This document shows positions 34,195 to 43,159 of a stretch of DNA of 64,000 nucleotides, in pieces (within the stretch, counting starts at the first letter, position 1; every line of letters begins with the position of its first letter). Both the position numbers and the translations under genes were made by a program. This DNA is from Acidobacteriota bacterium (lineage in GTDB: Bacteria > Acidobacteriota > Terriglobia > Bryobacterales > Bryobacteraceae). The notes under the pieces were generated by a model that ran no database searches, was not told where the DNA came from, and worked only from the letters and a program-made list of their open reading frames with translations. The stretch lies in assembly GCA_017307505.1 (NCBI GenBank), contig JAFKEE010000028.1:62001-126000 (forward strand), given 5' to 3'.

Positions 34195-37100
34195 TTAGAA
34201 CTGGAACCGCAGCGCCACCTGCAACTGGCGGGGATTGCCTACGGTGCTGGTGATCTGGCCCACCTGGGCGTTGCCGATGTTGGCATTCGGCTGGCCAAAC
34301 TGGGGATGGTTGAAGATGTTGAAGGCCTCGGCGCGCAACTCGAAGCGTGTCTGCTCTTTGATCACGAAGTTCTTGAACAGGGACATGTCCCAGTTCCAGC
34401 GGCCGGGTCCGAAGAGGATGTTGCGTCCGGCGTTGCCATAGGTGAAGGCGGCCGGTGTGCCGAACGCGGAAGCGTCGAACCACCGCAGGCGGGTACCGGG
34501 GTAGCTGATGGGGCCCACGACATCCGGGCGGCTGCCGGTGCCGTTCGTGGTGGAGGTCTGGAGGACCGGTGAGAACGGCAGGCCGCTTTGGACGACGAGG
34601 ATGCCGTTGGTCTGCCAGCCGCCGAGCACCGCGTTGGCGATGCCGCCGTGATTCATCAGCGCCTTGCCTTTGCCGAAGGGCAGTTCATAGAGATAGCTGA
34701 CGGTGAGGCGGTGGCGCATGTCGGTGATGGAGTTGCCGCGCTCGGCTTTGATATTGCGCGGATCCTGGGGTTGAGGACCGGCCGAGCCGCCGCCGAACTC
34801 CAGCGGCACGTTGTCGATGGAGTGGGACCAGGCGTAGCCGATCAGCGCGCTCATGCCCTTGGCGAACCGCTTGTCGGCGGTCAACTGCAGCGAATGGTAG
34901 GAGCCGAGGCCATCGGTGGAGAAGTAGCTGACGTCGCTGATGTTCGGGGCGATGCCGTAGAGCGGACGGCGTGTGTTGAGGGCCGCGGCTCCGGGGACCG
35001 GCTGGTTGGCGTTGTAGGTGTTGTACAGGCGGCGGCCCAGGTTGCCGACACCGGCGACCTTGACCACCATGGCCAGCGGCGTGATTTCGTGCTCGAGCGT
35101 CAGATTGTACTGCTCGGCATAGGAGGGCCGGAAGCCGGCGTCCACCGCGAAGACAGCGCCGAAGGGCTTGTCCGCGAGGGCGTAGTCGACGGGCACGAGC
35201 GGAGAGAATCCGTCGCGCACGCGCGGCCCGACGTTGATGTCGCCCGGAGCAATGGTGACCGTCGAGCCGAAGGGCAGTTGCCGGAAGAGCCGCAGGCTGC
35301 CGCCTTCGCTGCCGGTGGGGTTGTAGAACATGCCGAAACCGCCGCGCAGGACCGTGCGCGCCATCAACTGGTAAGCAAAGCCGAAACGCGGGCCGAAGTT
35401 CTTGCGGTAGGGCTGGATGCCGGCATAGGCATTCACGCCGTTGCGGCCGGCGATGTCGATCTTCGCGGTGGAGATGTTGAAGTTGGCCCAGCGGTTGCCG
35501 ACTTCGCTATAGGGGGTGTAGTAATCCCAGCGGAGCCCGAGGTTCAGGGTCAGCTTGCGGGTGATGCGCCAGTCGTCGGCGAAGTACATGCCCCATTCGC
35601 TGCCGCGCTCGCCGGGCCAGTTCAGCGTGTAGTCGTGGGCCGCGGTGGTGGGGAAGCCGAGCAGGAAGTTAGCCATGCTATCGCCGCCGGAACCGGCGCG
35701 CGAATCAGTGAGCGCGGGCGAGAAGTTGAAGCGCCCGTTGCCCTGATTCGTCTGATAGATGGTGAGCTGGCGGCGGCGGAAGTCGATGCCCCATTTCAGG
35801 GTGTGGGCGCCGCTGGTGAAGCTCATGTTGTCGACGATCTGGTAGGTGTTCTCGCGGCGGAAGATGGGCAGGGAGCGGGTCTGCCCGATGCCGATGTAGT
35901 TGCTGGGCGAGAAGATGGGCAGGTTCTGCTCGTTGGGCGTGACGTTGGCATTGGGGACCCCGAGTTGATTGCCGAGCGCCTGGCCCGGCGCGAACTGGTC
36001 GGCCGTATAGTCGAGACGGAAGCGGTTGAAGCCCACCCGGAAGTCATTCACGAGTTTCGGTGTGATGACCCGCGCCCAACTGGCGACCGCGTGCTGGTCC
36101 GGCGAGAACGACGTACCGGCGAACGATCCTTCGTCGCCGAGATTGACGGGAATCGAAAGGCCCGGAATGTTCGTGGCGGGGAAGCTGCTGGGCACGCGCG
36201 TTTCAGTGTTCTGGATGGACCAGCGGGCAAAGAAGTTGTCCTTCGACGAGAGCTGGTGGTCGACACGCACATCGCCCTGATTCCACTTCTGGTTCTGCAC
36301 GAGGTTCGCCAGGTAGTTGTTGAAGCGCCCGGAGGAGGTGGGGTTGGGGTAGGCCCGGACCATCTTCAACGCGATGGGGTCGAAGCGGTCCGCCGGGATC
36401 TGGTTGTTCGCGAAGGCATCACGAATGACACCGCTGCCGTTGGGATTGGGACGGGTGGAGAGCGGATCGTAGATGGTGGCGGTTTCGCTGAAATCGCCGG
36501 TGCGCATTTTGGCCGTGGGTATGTTGCCGAGCAGCAATTGCTGGGAGTCGCGGCGGTAGCCTTCGTAGTCGAAGAAGAAGAACGTCTTGTTCTTGCCGTT
36601 GTAAATCTTCGGGATGACGACGGGGCCGCCGAAGGAGCCGCCAAACTGGTTCAGCCGGAAGGCCGGGAAGGCCGTGCCTTTCGGACTGAAGTAGTTGCGA
36701 GCATCCATTGCCGAGTTGCGCAGGAACTCGAAGAGGCTGCCATGGATCTGGTTCGTGCCCGATTTCGTGATGACATCCACGACCGCGCCGGAGTTGCGGC
36801 CGACATCGGCACTATAGAGGTTGGTCTGGATCTTGAATTCCCGGACGCCTTCCACGGGCGGGCGCAGGACGATGGAGAGCGTCAGGCGCTCATTGTCGTC
36901 GATGCCGTCGTAGAGGAAGTTGTTGGAACCTTCCCGGTTGCCGTTGGAGAAGATCTCTGTGCCTGGCCGGCGGTCGTCGGGCCGCGAGCCGCTCATGATG
37001 GTGCCGCCGGCGGAATAACCCACGCCATTGACACCGGGACTGAGCGTCGCCAGTTGGACGAAGTTCCGGCCATTGAGAGGAAGCTGGTTGACCAGCTTCT

Positions 37101-37509
37101 CGTTGACAACGGTGCCCAGAACAGAGGATTCGGATTCGAGCAGGGGCGCCTGCTCAGTGACTTCGATGACCTCAGAGGTCTGGCCCAGCTGCATCGTCAG
37201 ATCCAGCTGCGTCTGCTGGTTGACCTGCAGGGTGATGCCGCTTCGAACCAGGCGGCGGAAGCCCGGCGCCTCCACGGTGACGACGTAGTCGCCTGGCGGC
37301 AGGAGCTGCACAATGTAGCCGCCGGTCGAGCTACTGAAGACTTCCTGATCCCTGTTCGTTCCTGAGTTAGTGACTTTGATTTTTGCGTTCGCCACAGCCG
37401 AACCGCTGGAATCCAGGACGGTGCCGCTGATCTCGGCGGAAGCGACCTGCGCATACGTAGGCGCGGCCAGGGTGCAAAGGCATGCTACCAAGCACATCCA
37501 TTTCGACAT
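34195..37509 (-). CDS. Oar-like TonB-dependent outer-membrane receptor
   Basis: Predicted outer-membrane protein of 1104 residues. Signal peptide at 1-20 (ending PTYAQ); carboxypeptidase-regulatory-like domain (ISGTVLDSSGSAVANAKIKV; GGYIVQLLPPGDYVVTVEAPGF, residues 26-95); plug with LPLNGRNFVQLATLSPGVNG and FLYDGIDDNE; DVITKSGTNQIHGSLFEFLRN; a long barrel; and a C-terminal aromatic residue (VALRFQF). It is closely similar in layout to the receptor at 26720 but clearly diverged, with a longer barrel. The start at 37509 has GAGAGGGG upstream. It stands alone: the phospholipase gene is divergent across 351 bases and the downstream gene is convergent. The substrate is unknown; nearness to the exported phospholipase is suggestive only. 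Confidence 0.93.
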   Translation of the reverse strand: MSKWMCLVACLCTLAAPTYAQVASAEISGTVLDSSGSAVANAKIKVTNSGTNRDQEVFSSSTGGYIVQLLPPGDYVVTVEAPGFRRLVRSGITLQVNQQTQLDLTMQLGQTSEVIEVTEQAPLLESESSVLGTVVNEKLVNQLPLNGRNFVQLATLSPGVNGVGYSAGGTIMSGSRPDDRRPGTEIFSNGNREGSNNFLYDGIDDNERLTLSIVLRPPVEGVREFKIQTNLYSADVGRNSGAVVDVITKSGTNQIHGSLFEFLRNSAMDARNYFSPKGTAFPAFRLNQFGGSFGGPVVIPKIYNGKNKTFFFFDYEGYRRDSQQLLLGNIPTAKMRTGDFSETATIYDPLSTRPNPNGSGVIRDAFANNQIPADRFDPIALKMVRAYPNPTSSGRFNNYLANLVQNQKWNQGDVRVDHQLSSKDNFFARWSIQNTETRVPSSFPATNIPGLSIPVNLGDEGSFAGTSFSPDQHAVASWARVITPKLVNDFRVGFNRFRLDYTADQFAPGQALGNQLGVPNANVTPNEQNLPIFSPSNYIGIGQTRSLPIFRRENTYQIVDNMSFTSGAHTLKWGIDFRRRQLTIYQTNQGNGRFNFSPALTDSRAGSGGDSMANFLLGFPTTAAHDYTLNWPGERGSEWGMYFADDWRITRKLTLNLGLRWDYYTPYSEVGNRWANFNISTAKIDIAGRNGVNAYAGIQPYRKNFGPRFGFAYQLMARTVLRGGFGMFYNPTGSEGGSLRLFRQLPFGSTVTIAPGDINVGPRVRDGFSPLVPVDYALADKPFGAVFAVDAGFRPSYAEQYNLTLEHEITPLAMVVKVAGVGNLGRRLYNTYNANQPVPGAAALNTRRPLYGIAPNISDVSYFSTDGLGSYHSLQLTADKRFAKGMSALIGYAWSHSIDNVPLEFGGGSAGPQPQDPRNIKAERGNSITDMRHRLTVSYLYELPFGKGKALMNHGGIANAVLGGWQTNGILVVQSGLPFSPVLQTSTTNGTGSRPDVVGPISYPGTRLRWFDASAFGTPAAFTYGNAGRNILFGPGRWNWDMSLFKNFVIKEQTRFELRAEAFNIFNHPQFGQPNANIGNAQVGQITSTVGNPRQLQVALRFQF

Positions 37510-37860
37510 TGACGTACCCCTCTCGACATGGAAAATCGGTTCCAGATTTGAGACTCGTTGCGAGCGGATGGAAGCATTCCCAGGCTTCGTCCGATCCCCG
37601 TTGGGGGCCCGCCGCCAACAAAGCTGTGTCAGACAGCCTATAACATTTCATTGCAGATTTCTGAAGTTTCAGTTGGTGGCAGCCGGCGGGATGCTCCGGC
37701 GGCGTTGCCGGTGAGCGCCGTCCTCACGATTTCACGGTCCTCTCATGTGTCTGTTATCCGCTTCAGGCACAATGGAAGGACATCCGGCGGCCACCCAATT
37801 CCGGGACCCGTCCTTGCATGGTCCGCACACCAATCTGGAGCTTCCTCGACCGCACGCCCT
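37510..37860. promoter_or_regulatory. divergent control region between Oar receptor and phospholipase C
   Basis: A 351-base gap with no gene. A TATAAC hexamer at 37640-37645 and two overlapping inverted repeats, CAGA-TT-TCTG (37654-37663) and CTGAA-GT-TTCAG (37661-37672), are candidate promoter and operator elements. I looked for a phosphate-box-like direct repeat because of the phospholipase and did not find a convincing one. Confidence 0.4.
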
Positions 37861-40404
37861 ATGTCTACGCGTAGAGACTTCTTCAAGCGCGCCGCCGCCC
37901 TTTCCGGTTCGGCCAGCCTCACCCGCTCGCTGCTGGCTTCTGTCCAACGGGCGTCGGCGATCGAACCGGCGCCTGGCACTTCCTACCTGGACGCCGAGCA
38001 TATCGTTGTCCTCATGCAGGAGAACCGTTCCTTCGATCACTGCTATGGGCGCCTGCGCGGGGTTCGAGGATTCAATGATCCGCGCGCGGTGGAACTGCCG
38101 GACCGCAAGCCGGTCTGGCTGCAGACGAACGACAAAGGGGAGACCTACGCACCGTTCCGGCTGAACATCAGGGATACCAAAGCAACGTGGCTGGGGTCGC
38201 TGCCGCATTCCTGGCGCGACCAGACCGACGCACGGAATGCCGGCAATCACGACAAGTGGCTGCAGTCGAAGGAGTCCGGCCGGAAAGAGTGCGCGGGCAT
38301 GCCGCTGACGCTGGGCTACTACGACCGGGAGGATGTCCCGTTCTACTACGCGATTGCCGATGCCTTCACGGTGTGTGACCAGCACTTCTGTTCCTCCCTG
38401 ACCGGCACTACGCCCAACCGCCTCTATCTCTGGACCGGCACCATCCGGGAGAAGCCGGAGGTGCAGTCTCCGCCGAATGTGAGGAATGCCGAGGTCGACT
38501 ACGGCGTGCCGGGCCGCTGGACCACATTCCCAGAGCGGCTGGAGGATGCGGGCGTCTCGTGGAAGATCTACCAGAACGAACTCAGCGTACCCACGGGCTT
38601 CAACGACGAGGAGGAAGCCTGGCTGGCCAATTTTACGGACAATCCGATTGAGTTCTTTGCACAGTTCAACGTTGGTGCTTCCGCCAATTACCGTAAGGAG
38701 CTGGACCGGCTTTCGAAGGTTCTGCCCGGGGAAGTCGAGGCGTTGAGGAAGCAGGTGGATGCGCGGATCGACCAGTCCGCCGAAACGCGCAAGCTGAGGA
38801 AACAGCTCTCCGATAAGGAGCGGTTGCTCACCTTTGTCAAAGCGGAGAAGCCGAAGTGGACCGACGAGGCAGTGGCGAACCTCACGCCGCGCCAGCGTTC
38901 CCTGCACGACAAGGCGTTCACGACCAATACAGGCGATCCCAACTACCGCAGCCTGGAGTACGTCACCTATCGCGACGGAGCGGAAAGCCGCAAAATGCCG
39001 ATGCCCAAGGGCGATGTGCTGCACCAGTTCCGCAAGGATGTGGAGGGGGGGACGCTACCGGCCGTGTCGTGGCTGGTGGCGCCCGAGAATTTCTCCGACC
39101 ATCCCGGCGCACCCTGGTATGGCGCATGGTATGTGGCGGCGGCGCTAAACATCCTGACGCGCAATCCAGAAGTCTGGAAGAAGACGATCTTCCTCCTCAC
39201 TTACGACGAGAACGACGGCTATTTCGACCACGTCCCTCCCTTCGTGGCGCCCGATCCAGCGAATCCGGAATCCGGCAAGACCTCGCCGGGTCTGCAGGCG
39301 GAACTCGAGTACCTGCCGTTGGAGCAGGACCTGAAACGGCGGCCGAAGAGTGAGGCCCGCGGAGGATCCATCGGGCTGGGCTACCGGGTGCCGCTGGTGG
39401 TTGCCTCGCCCTGGAGCCGCGGCGGCTATGTCTGCTCGCAGGTGTTCGATCACACCTCTGTGCTGCAGCTGATGGAAAACGTGCTGAGCCGCCGTCTGGG
39501 CCGGCCCGTCAGGGAAACGAACATCACGAACTGGCGGCGCGCCGTGTGCGGCGACTTATCGTCGGTCTTCCGGCAGGCGCCGGATGCTGCTTCGCAGCCG
39601 TTACCGTTTCCGGCTCGCCAACAGTTCCTGGAAGGCATTCACAAAGCACAGTTCAAACCCATGCCGGCCGGCTACCGGCTGTTGAAGGCTGCCGAGATCG
39701 AGAAGGGCCGCACGAGGCCGGCGGAAGCGGATTGGATGCCGCGCCAGGAGCCGGGTACGCGGCCTTCCGTTCCGCTGCCCTATCAGTTGTATGCCGAGGC
39801 TTCGCTCACTGCAGACCAAAAGAGCGTGGAGCTCACGCTGCGCGCCGGAAACGAGTTTTTCGGGGCCCGCTCGGTCGGCTCGCCCTTTCACGTTTATACG
39901 CCAGGCCTGTTCCGCGGGCGCCCGGATTTGCGAACGCGGGCCTATGCCGTGACTGCTGGAGAGAGTCTGTCCGACCAGTGGGTGCTCGAGGGCTTCGAGC
40001 GTGGTGTGTACCACTTGAGGATCTGCGGTCCCAACGGCTTTTACCGGGAAGTGGCCGGGACGGCCGGGGATCCGGAGCTAGACGTGCACTGCGAGTATCA
40101 GCGTGATGCCAAAGCGGCCAGCAAGCCGACGGGCAGCCTTGTTGTCGAACTGACGAACCGGGCCCGCGGCCGCGCCCTGCACCTGCGGATCCGCGACAAC
40201 GCCTACGGCGGTGCGGCCCGCGAGGTGGAGCTTCGGCCCGGGGGCAGGGAACTCGTGGTCCAGGAGTTAGAACACAGCCTGCGCTGGTATGACTTCAGTG
40301 TGTCTGTGGACGGCGCCGCGGGCTATCTGCGGCGCTATGCGGGCCGTGTGGAGACCGGCCAGGCGGGCTTCAGCGATCCCGCCATGGGCCGCCCAAGTAT
40401 CTGA
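37861..40404 (+). CDS. Tat-exported phosphocholine-type phospholipase C
   Basis: Predicted 847-residue non-hemolytic-type phospholipase C, cleaving phosphatidylcholine-like lipids to diacylglycerol and a phosphorylated head group. The start at 37861 gives a twin-arginine signal (STRRDFFKRAAAL). The phosphoesterase domain (residues 40-620) shows EHIVVLMQENRSFDHCYGRL, DQHFCSSLTGTTPNRLYLWTG, TYDENDGYFDHVPPF and ASPWSRGGYVCSQVFDHTSVLQ, the characteristic PlcN/PlcH metal and active-site segments. The C-terminus (650-847) carries two small DUF756 beta domains (FFGARSVGSPFHVYTPG; LHLRIRDNAYGG). A helical insertion rich in Glu/Lys at about 280-340 is as in other members. Likely serves lipid or phosphate scavenging; no phosphate regulator is seen nearby. 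Confidence 0.92.
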   Translation: MSTRRDFFKRAAALSGSASLTRSLLASVQRASAIEPAPGTSYLDAEHIVVLMQENRSFDHCYGRLRGVRGFNDPRAVELPDRKPVWLQTNDKGETYAPFRLNIRDTKATWLGSLPHSWRDQTDARNAGNHDKWLQSKESGRKECAGMPLTLGYYDREDVPFYYAIADAFTVCDQHFCSSLTGTTPNRLYLWTGTIREKPEVQSPPNVRNAEVDYGVPGRWTTFPERLEDAGVSWKIYQNELSVPTGFNDEEEAWLANFTDNPIEFFAQFNVGASANYRKELDRLSKVLPGEVEALRKQVDARIDQSAETRKLRKQLSDKERLLTFVKAEKPKWTDEAVANLTPRQRSLHDKAFTTNTGDPNYRSLEYVTYRDGAESRKMPMPKGDVLHQFRKDVEGGTLPAVSWLVAPENFSDHPGAPWYGAWYVAAALNILTRNPEVWKKTIFLLTYDENDGYFDHVPPFVAPDPANPESGKTSPGLQAELEYLPLEQDLKRRPKSEARGGSIGLGYRVPLVVASPWSRGGYVCSQVFDHTSVLQLMENVLSRRLGRPVRETNITNWRRAVCGDLSSVFRQAPDAASQPLPFPARQQFLEGIHKAQFKPMPAGYRLLKAAEIEKGRTRPAEADWMPRQEPGTRPSVPLPYQLYAEASLTADQKSVELTLRAGNEFFGARSVGSPFHVYTPGLFRGRPDLRTRAYAVTAGESLSDQWVLEGFERGVYHLRICGPNGFYREVAGTAGDPELDVHCEYQRDAKAASKPTGSLVVELTNRARGRALHLRIRDNAYGGAAREVELRPGGRELVVQELEHSLRWYDFSVSVDGAAGYLRRYAGRVETGQAGFSDPAMGRPSI

Positions 40405-40550
40405 AACTGCCTCACCAAAAGTAGCCTCACACCCATCCCTCTATCTGGGTAGAACCGCCCTATGAGTGCTTGGGGTGTTGGCACGGGTGTAAGGAGCCTT
40501 ACGCTGCAAAGGAACGGTGGCGGACGCGCGATCCTGATCCGCTCCGCCTT

Positions 40551-40570
40551 CCACGCGGTCCTCCGCGTGG
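40551..40570 (+). promoter_or_regulatory. leader hairpin upstream of seven-gene operon
   Basis: CCACGCGG and CCGCGTGG pair perfectly (8 bp) around a TCCT loop, about 35 bases before the first start codon of the operon. Just downstream the ribosome site itself lies in a small inverted repeat (AGGAG-AA-CTCCT, 40591-40602). Together these could modulate translation of the operon, but this is only structural inference. Confidence 0.45.
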
Positions 40571-40604
40571 GACTTCGATCCCTGCAGGTAAGGAGAACTC
40601 CTCA

Positions 40605-41324
40605 ATGAACAAACCCACGGCGAATGGCAGCGGCACCCGCAAAGGACTGAGTGAGAAAGGGCTGCTGACACCGGAGAATTGCGTATTCGCACTCATCGAC
40701 CACCAGGGGCAGATGATCTTCGGCGTGTCGAATATCGACAGGCAGCTGCTGATCAATAACACGGTCGGGTTAGCCAAAAGCGCGCGGGTCTTCGATGTGC
40801 CGATGGTCCTGTCCACCGTGGAGACCAAGTCGTTCAGCGGGCCGCTCTGGCCGCAGTTGCGGGCGGTATATCCGAACGTGGAGCCCATCGAACGGACCTC
40901 GATGAACGCCTGGGACGACGAGAACTTCGTCGAGGCCATCCGGCGCACCGGCCGGAAGAAGATCGTTCTCGCCGGGCTCTGGACTGAGGCCTGTGTGACG
41001 TTCCCGGCCGTACAAGCGATCCACGACGGCTATGAAGTCTTCGTGGTGGTGGATGCGTGCGGTGATGTTTCGCAGACGGCGCACGAGGCCGCCATGCAGC
41101 GCGTGATCCAGGCGGGCGCCAAGCCTGTGACGTGGCTGCAGGTGCTGCTGGAACTGCAGCGCGACTGGGCGCTGCGCGAGACCTACGATGCGGTGATGGA
41201 CATCGTGAAGACGCACTGCGGAGCTTACGGCGCAGGGGTCGAATACGCCTACACGATGGTGCACCACGCTCCCGAGACCAAGTTCCCGGAATACGAGCCT
41301 GTGTTCAGCGCAGCCGGCCACTAA
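40605..41324 (+). CDS. isochorismatase-superfamily hydrolase (YcaC-like)
   Basis: Predicted cytosolic 239-residue cysteine hydrolase of the isochorismatase/nicotinamidase superfamily. Asp32 in FALIDHQGQM and the nucleophile Cys130 in AGLWTEACVTFPA are the catalytic pair; VDACGDVS follows as in YcaC. The sequence ERTSMNAWDDENF matches YcaC-like enzymes better than true nicotinamidases. About 45 residues after the core form an extra C-terminal helix. A good AAGGAG precedes the ATG. First gene of a seven-gene run in one direction (40605-46963) with gaps of 28 bases or less or with overlaps. Its substrate is unknown; a role in breaking an amide or ester of the compound handled by the operon is likely. 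Confidence 0.88.
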   Translation: MNKPTANGSGTRKGLSEKGLLTPENCVFALIDHQGQMIFGVSNIDRQLLINNTVGLAKSARVFDVPMVLSTVETKSFSGPLWPQLRAVYPNVEPIERTSMNAWDDENFVEAIRRTGRKKIVLAGLWTEACVTFPAVQAIHDGYEVFVVVDACGDVSQTAHEAAMQRVIQAGAKPVTWLQVLLELQRDWALRETYDAVMDIVKTHCGAYGAGVEYAYTMVHHAPETKFPEYEPVFSAAGH

Positions 41325-41350
41325 GCGGCTGGAAGGAGCACAACCGCACC

Positions 41351-43159
41351 ATGATTGCCGATACCATCATTCGCAACGCGCGTGTGGCCACATTGGGAGC
41401 GGGCAATGCGCCCGCTTCCGCCGTGGCGATTGCCGACGGGCGCTTTGTGGCCGTGGGCTCTGAGCGCGACGTGGAGCCCTACCGGGCGTCCTCCACGAAC
41501 GTGATCGATGCCGGCGGACGCACCCTGATTCCGGGGCTGAACGATTCTCATCTCCACCTCATCCGGGGCGGCCTCAACTTCAATATGGAGCTCCGATGGG
41601 ACGGGGTGCCGTCGCTGGCGGATGCCTTACGGATGCTGAAGCTGCAGGCCCGGCGGGCGCCGGCTCCCCAGTGGGTGCGGGTCGTGGGCGGCTGGAACGA
41701 ATTCCAGTTCGCCGAGCGGCGCCTGCCGACTTTGGAGGAGATCAACGAGGCTGCGCCGGAAACGCCGGTCTTTGTCCTAAATTTGTACGACCGGGCGCTG
41801 TTGAACGCGGCGGCGCTCCGCGCTGTCGGGTACACCAAGGACACGCCCTCGCCGCCGGGCACCGAGATCCAGCACGATCACCGGGGCAATCCGACCGGGC
41901 TGCTGATCGCGCGGCCCAATGCTTCGATTCTGTACGCGACCCTGGCCAAGGGACCGAAGCTGGCCTACGAAGACCAGGTGAACTCCACCCGGCAGTTCAT
42001 GCGCGAACTGAACCGACTGGGCCTGACCAGCGCGATTGATGCAGGCGGGGGCTTCCAGAACTATCCGGACGATTACGCCGTCATCGAGGATCTGCGCCGC
42101 CAGGGTCAGCTCACCGTGCGCATTGCGTACAACCTGTTTACGCAGAAGCCGAAGCAGGAGCTGGAAGATTTCGCCCGTTGGACCGGGATGACCAGGCCCG
42201 GCGAGGGCGATGGTTTCTACCGCATGAACGGCGCGGGCGAGATGCTGGTGTTCTCGGCGGCCGATTTTGAAGACTTCCTCGAGCCCCGGCCCGAGCTGGC
42301 GGCGGGCATGGAAGGGGAGCTGGAAAGTGTGGTCCGCCTGCTGGCGGAGCATCGCTGGCCGTTCCGCCTGCATGCGACGTACGACGAATCGATCAGCCGG
42401 TTCCTGAACGTTTTCGAGAAAGTCAATCGCGACATCCCGTTCGACGGTCTGCACTGGTTCTTCGATCATGCCGAGACGATTACAGACCGCAATATTGAGC
42501 GCGTGCGGGCCCTGGGCGGCGGCATTGCCATCCAGCACCGTATGGCGTTCCAAGGCGAGTATTTCACGGCTCGCTATGGCAGCAGGGCCGCGGAACGGAC
42601 TCCGCCCATCCGGCGGATGTTGGACATGGGCATACCTGTCGGGGCGGGCACCGATGCGACGCGTGTCGCCAGCTACAACCCGTTCGTCTCCCTTTACTGG
42701 ATGGTGACGGGCCGGACCGTCGGCGGGTTGTCCCTTTATCCCGAGGCGAACCGGCTGGATCGCACCACGGCCCTGCGCCTCTACACGGAGGGCAGCAGCT
42801 GGTTCTCGAATGAGCAGGGGGAAAAGGGTTCCATCGAGCCCGGGAAGCTGGCCGATGCCGTCCTGTTGAGCGCCGATTACTTCTCGGTTCCCGAGGAGGA
42901 GATCCGTGGGCTTGAATCCGTCCTGACGATGGTGGGCGGCAAGGTGGTTTATGCAGCGGGCGAATTCCGGCATCTGGATGCACCGCCGCTGCCGGTGAGT
43001 CCGGACTGGTCGCCGGTGAAGGTGTACGGCGGCTATCAGTCGCGTGCCGCCGCGGTGGCAAACAGCGCCACTGTTCGACAGCAGTGCTCGCATGCGGGGC
43101 ACGGGCACGGGTGGGATGCGTGGCCGGATGGCTTGTTCTGCAATTGCTGGGCGTTCTGA
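41351..43159 (+). CDS. YtcJ-like amidohydrolase
   Basis: Predicted 602-residue metal-dependent hydrolase of the Amidohydro_3/YtcJ group. The HxH metal site is His67 and His69 in GLNDSHLHL; VIDAGGRTLIPG precedes it as in all amidohydrolases. Later ligands include HATYDES, WFFDHAETI and the Asp in GAGTDATRVASYNP. RTTALRLYTEGSSWFS and GKLADAVLLSADYFSVP form the returning small beta domain. The C-terminal tail is His/Cys/Trp-rich (CSHAGHGHGWDAW; CNCWAF), which may bind metal. No signal peptide. The stop overlaps the next start by one base (TGATG). Second gene of the operon; the group acts on amides of unknown identity. Confidence 0.88.
   Translation: MIADTIIRNARVATLGAGNAPASAVAIADGRFVAVGSERDVEPYRASSTNVIDAGGRTLIPGLNDSHLHLIRGGLNFNMELRWDGVPSLADALRMLKLQARRAPAPQWVRVVGGWNEFQFAERRLPTLEEINEAAPETPVFVLNLYDRALLNAAALRAVGYTKDTPSPPGTEIQHDHRGNPTGLLIARPNASILYATLAKGPKLAYEDQVNSTRQFMRELNRLGLTSAIDAGGGFQNYPDDYAVIEDLRRQGQLTVRIAYNLFTQKPKQELEDFARWTGMTRPGEGDGFYRMNGAGEMLVFSAADFEDFLEPRPELAAGMEGELESVVRLLAEHRWPFRLHATYDESISRFLNVFEKVNRDIPFDGLHWFFDHAETITDRNIERVRALGGGIAIQHRMAFQGEYFTARYGSRAAERTPPIRRMLDMGIPVGAGTDATRVASYNPFVSLYWMVTGRTVGGLSLYPEANRLDRTTALRLYTEGSSWFSNEQGEKGSIEPGKLADAVLLSADYFSVPEEEIRGLESVLTMVGGKVVYAAGEFRHLDAPPLPVSPDWSPVKVYGGYQSRAAAVANSATVRQQCSHAGHGHGWDAWPDGLFCNCWAF

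Noticed and set aside
34588-37365. 925-codon plus-strand open frame
   Set aside because: It lies wholly antisense to the second Oar receptor, whose signal peptide, plug and barrel motifs are clear. High GC makes long antisense frames common; its translation is low-complexity Val/Glu/Gly/Asp with no motif.
37510-37860. phosphate-box upstream of phospholipase C
   Set aside because: I looked for paired CTGTCAT-like repeats with suitable spacing and found only single weak matches.
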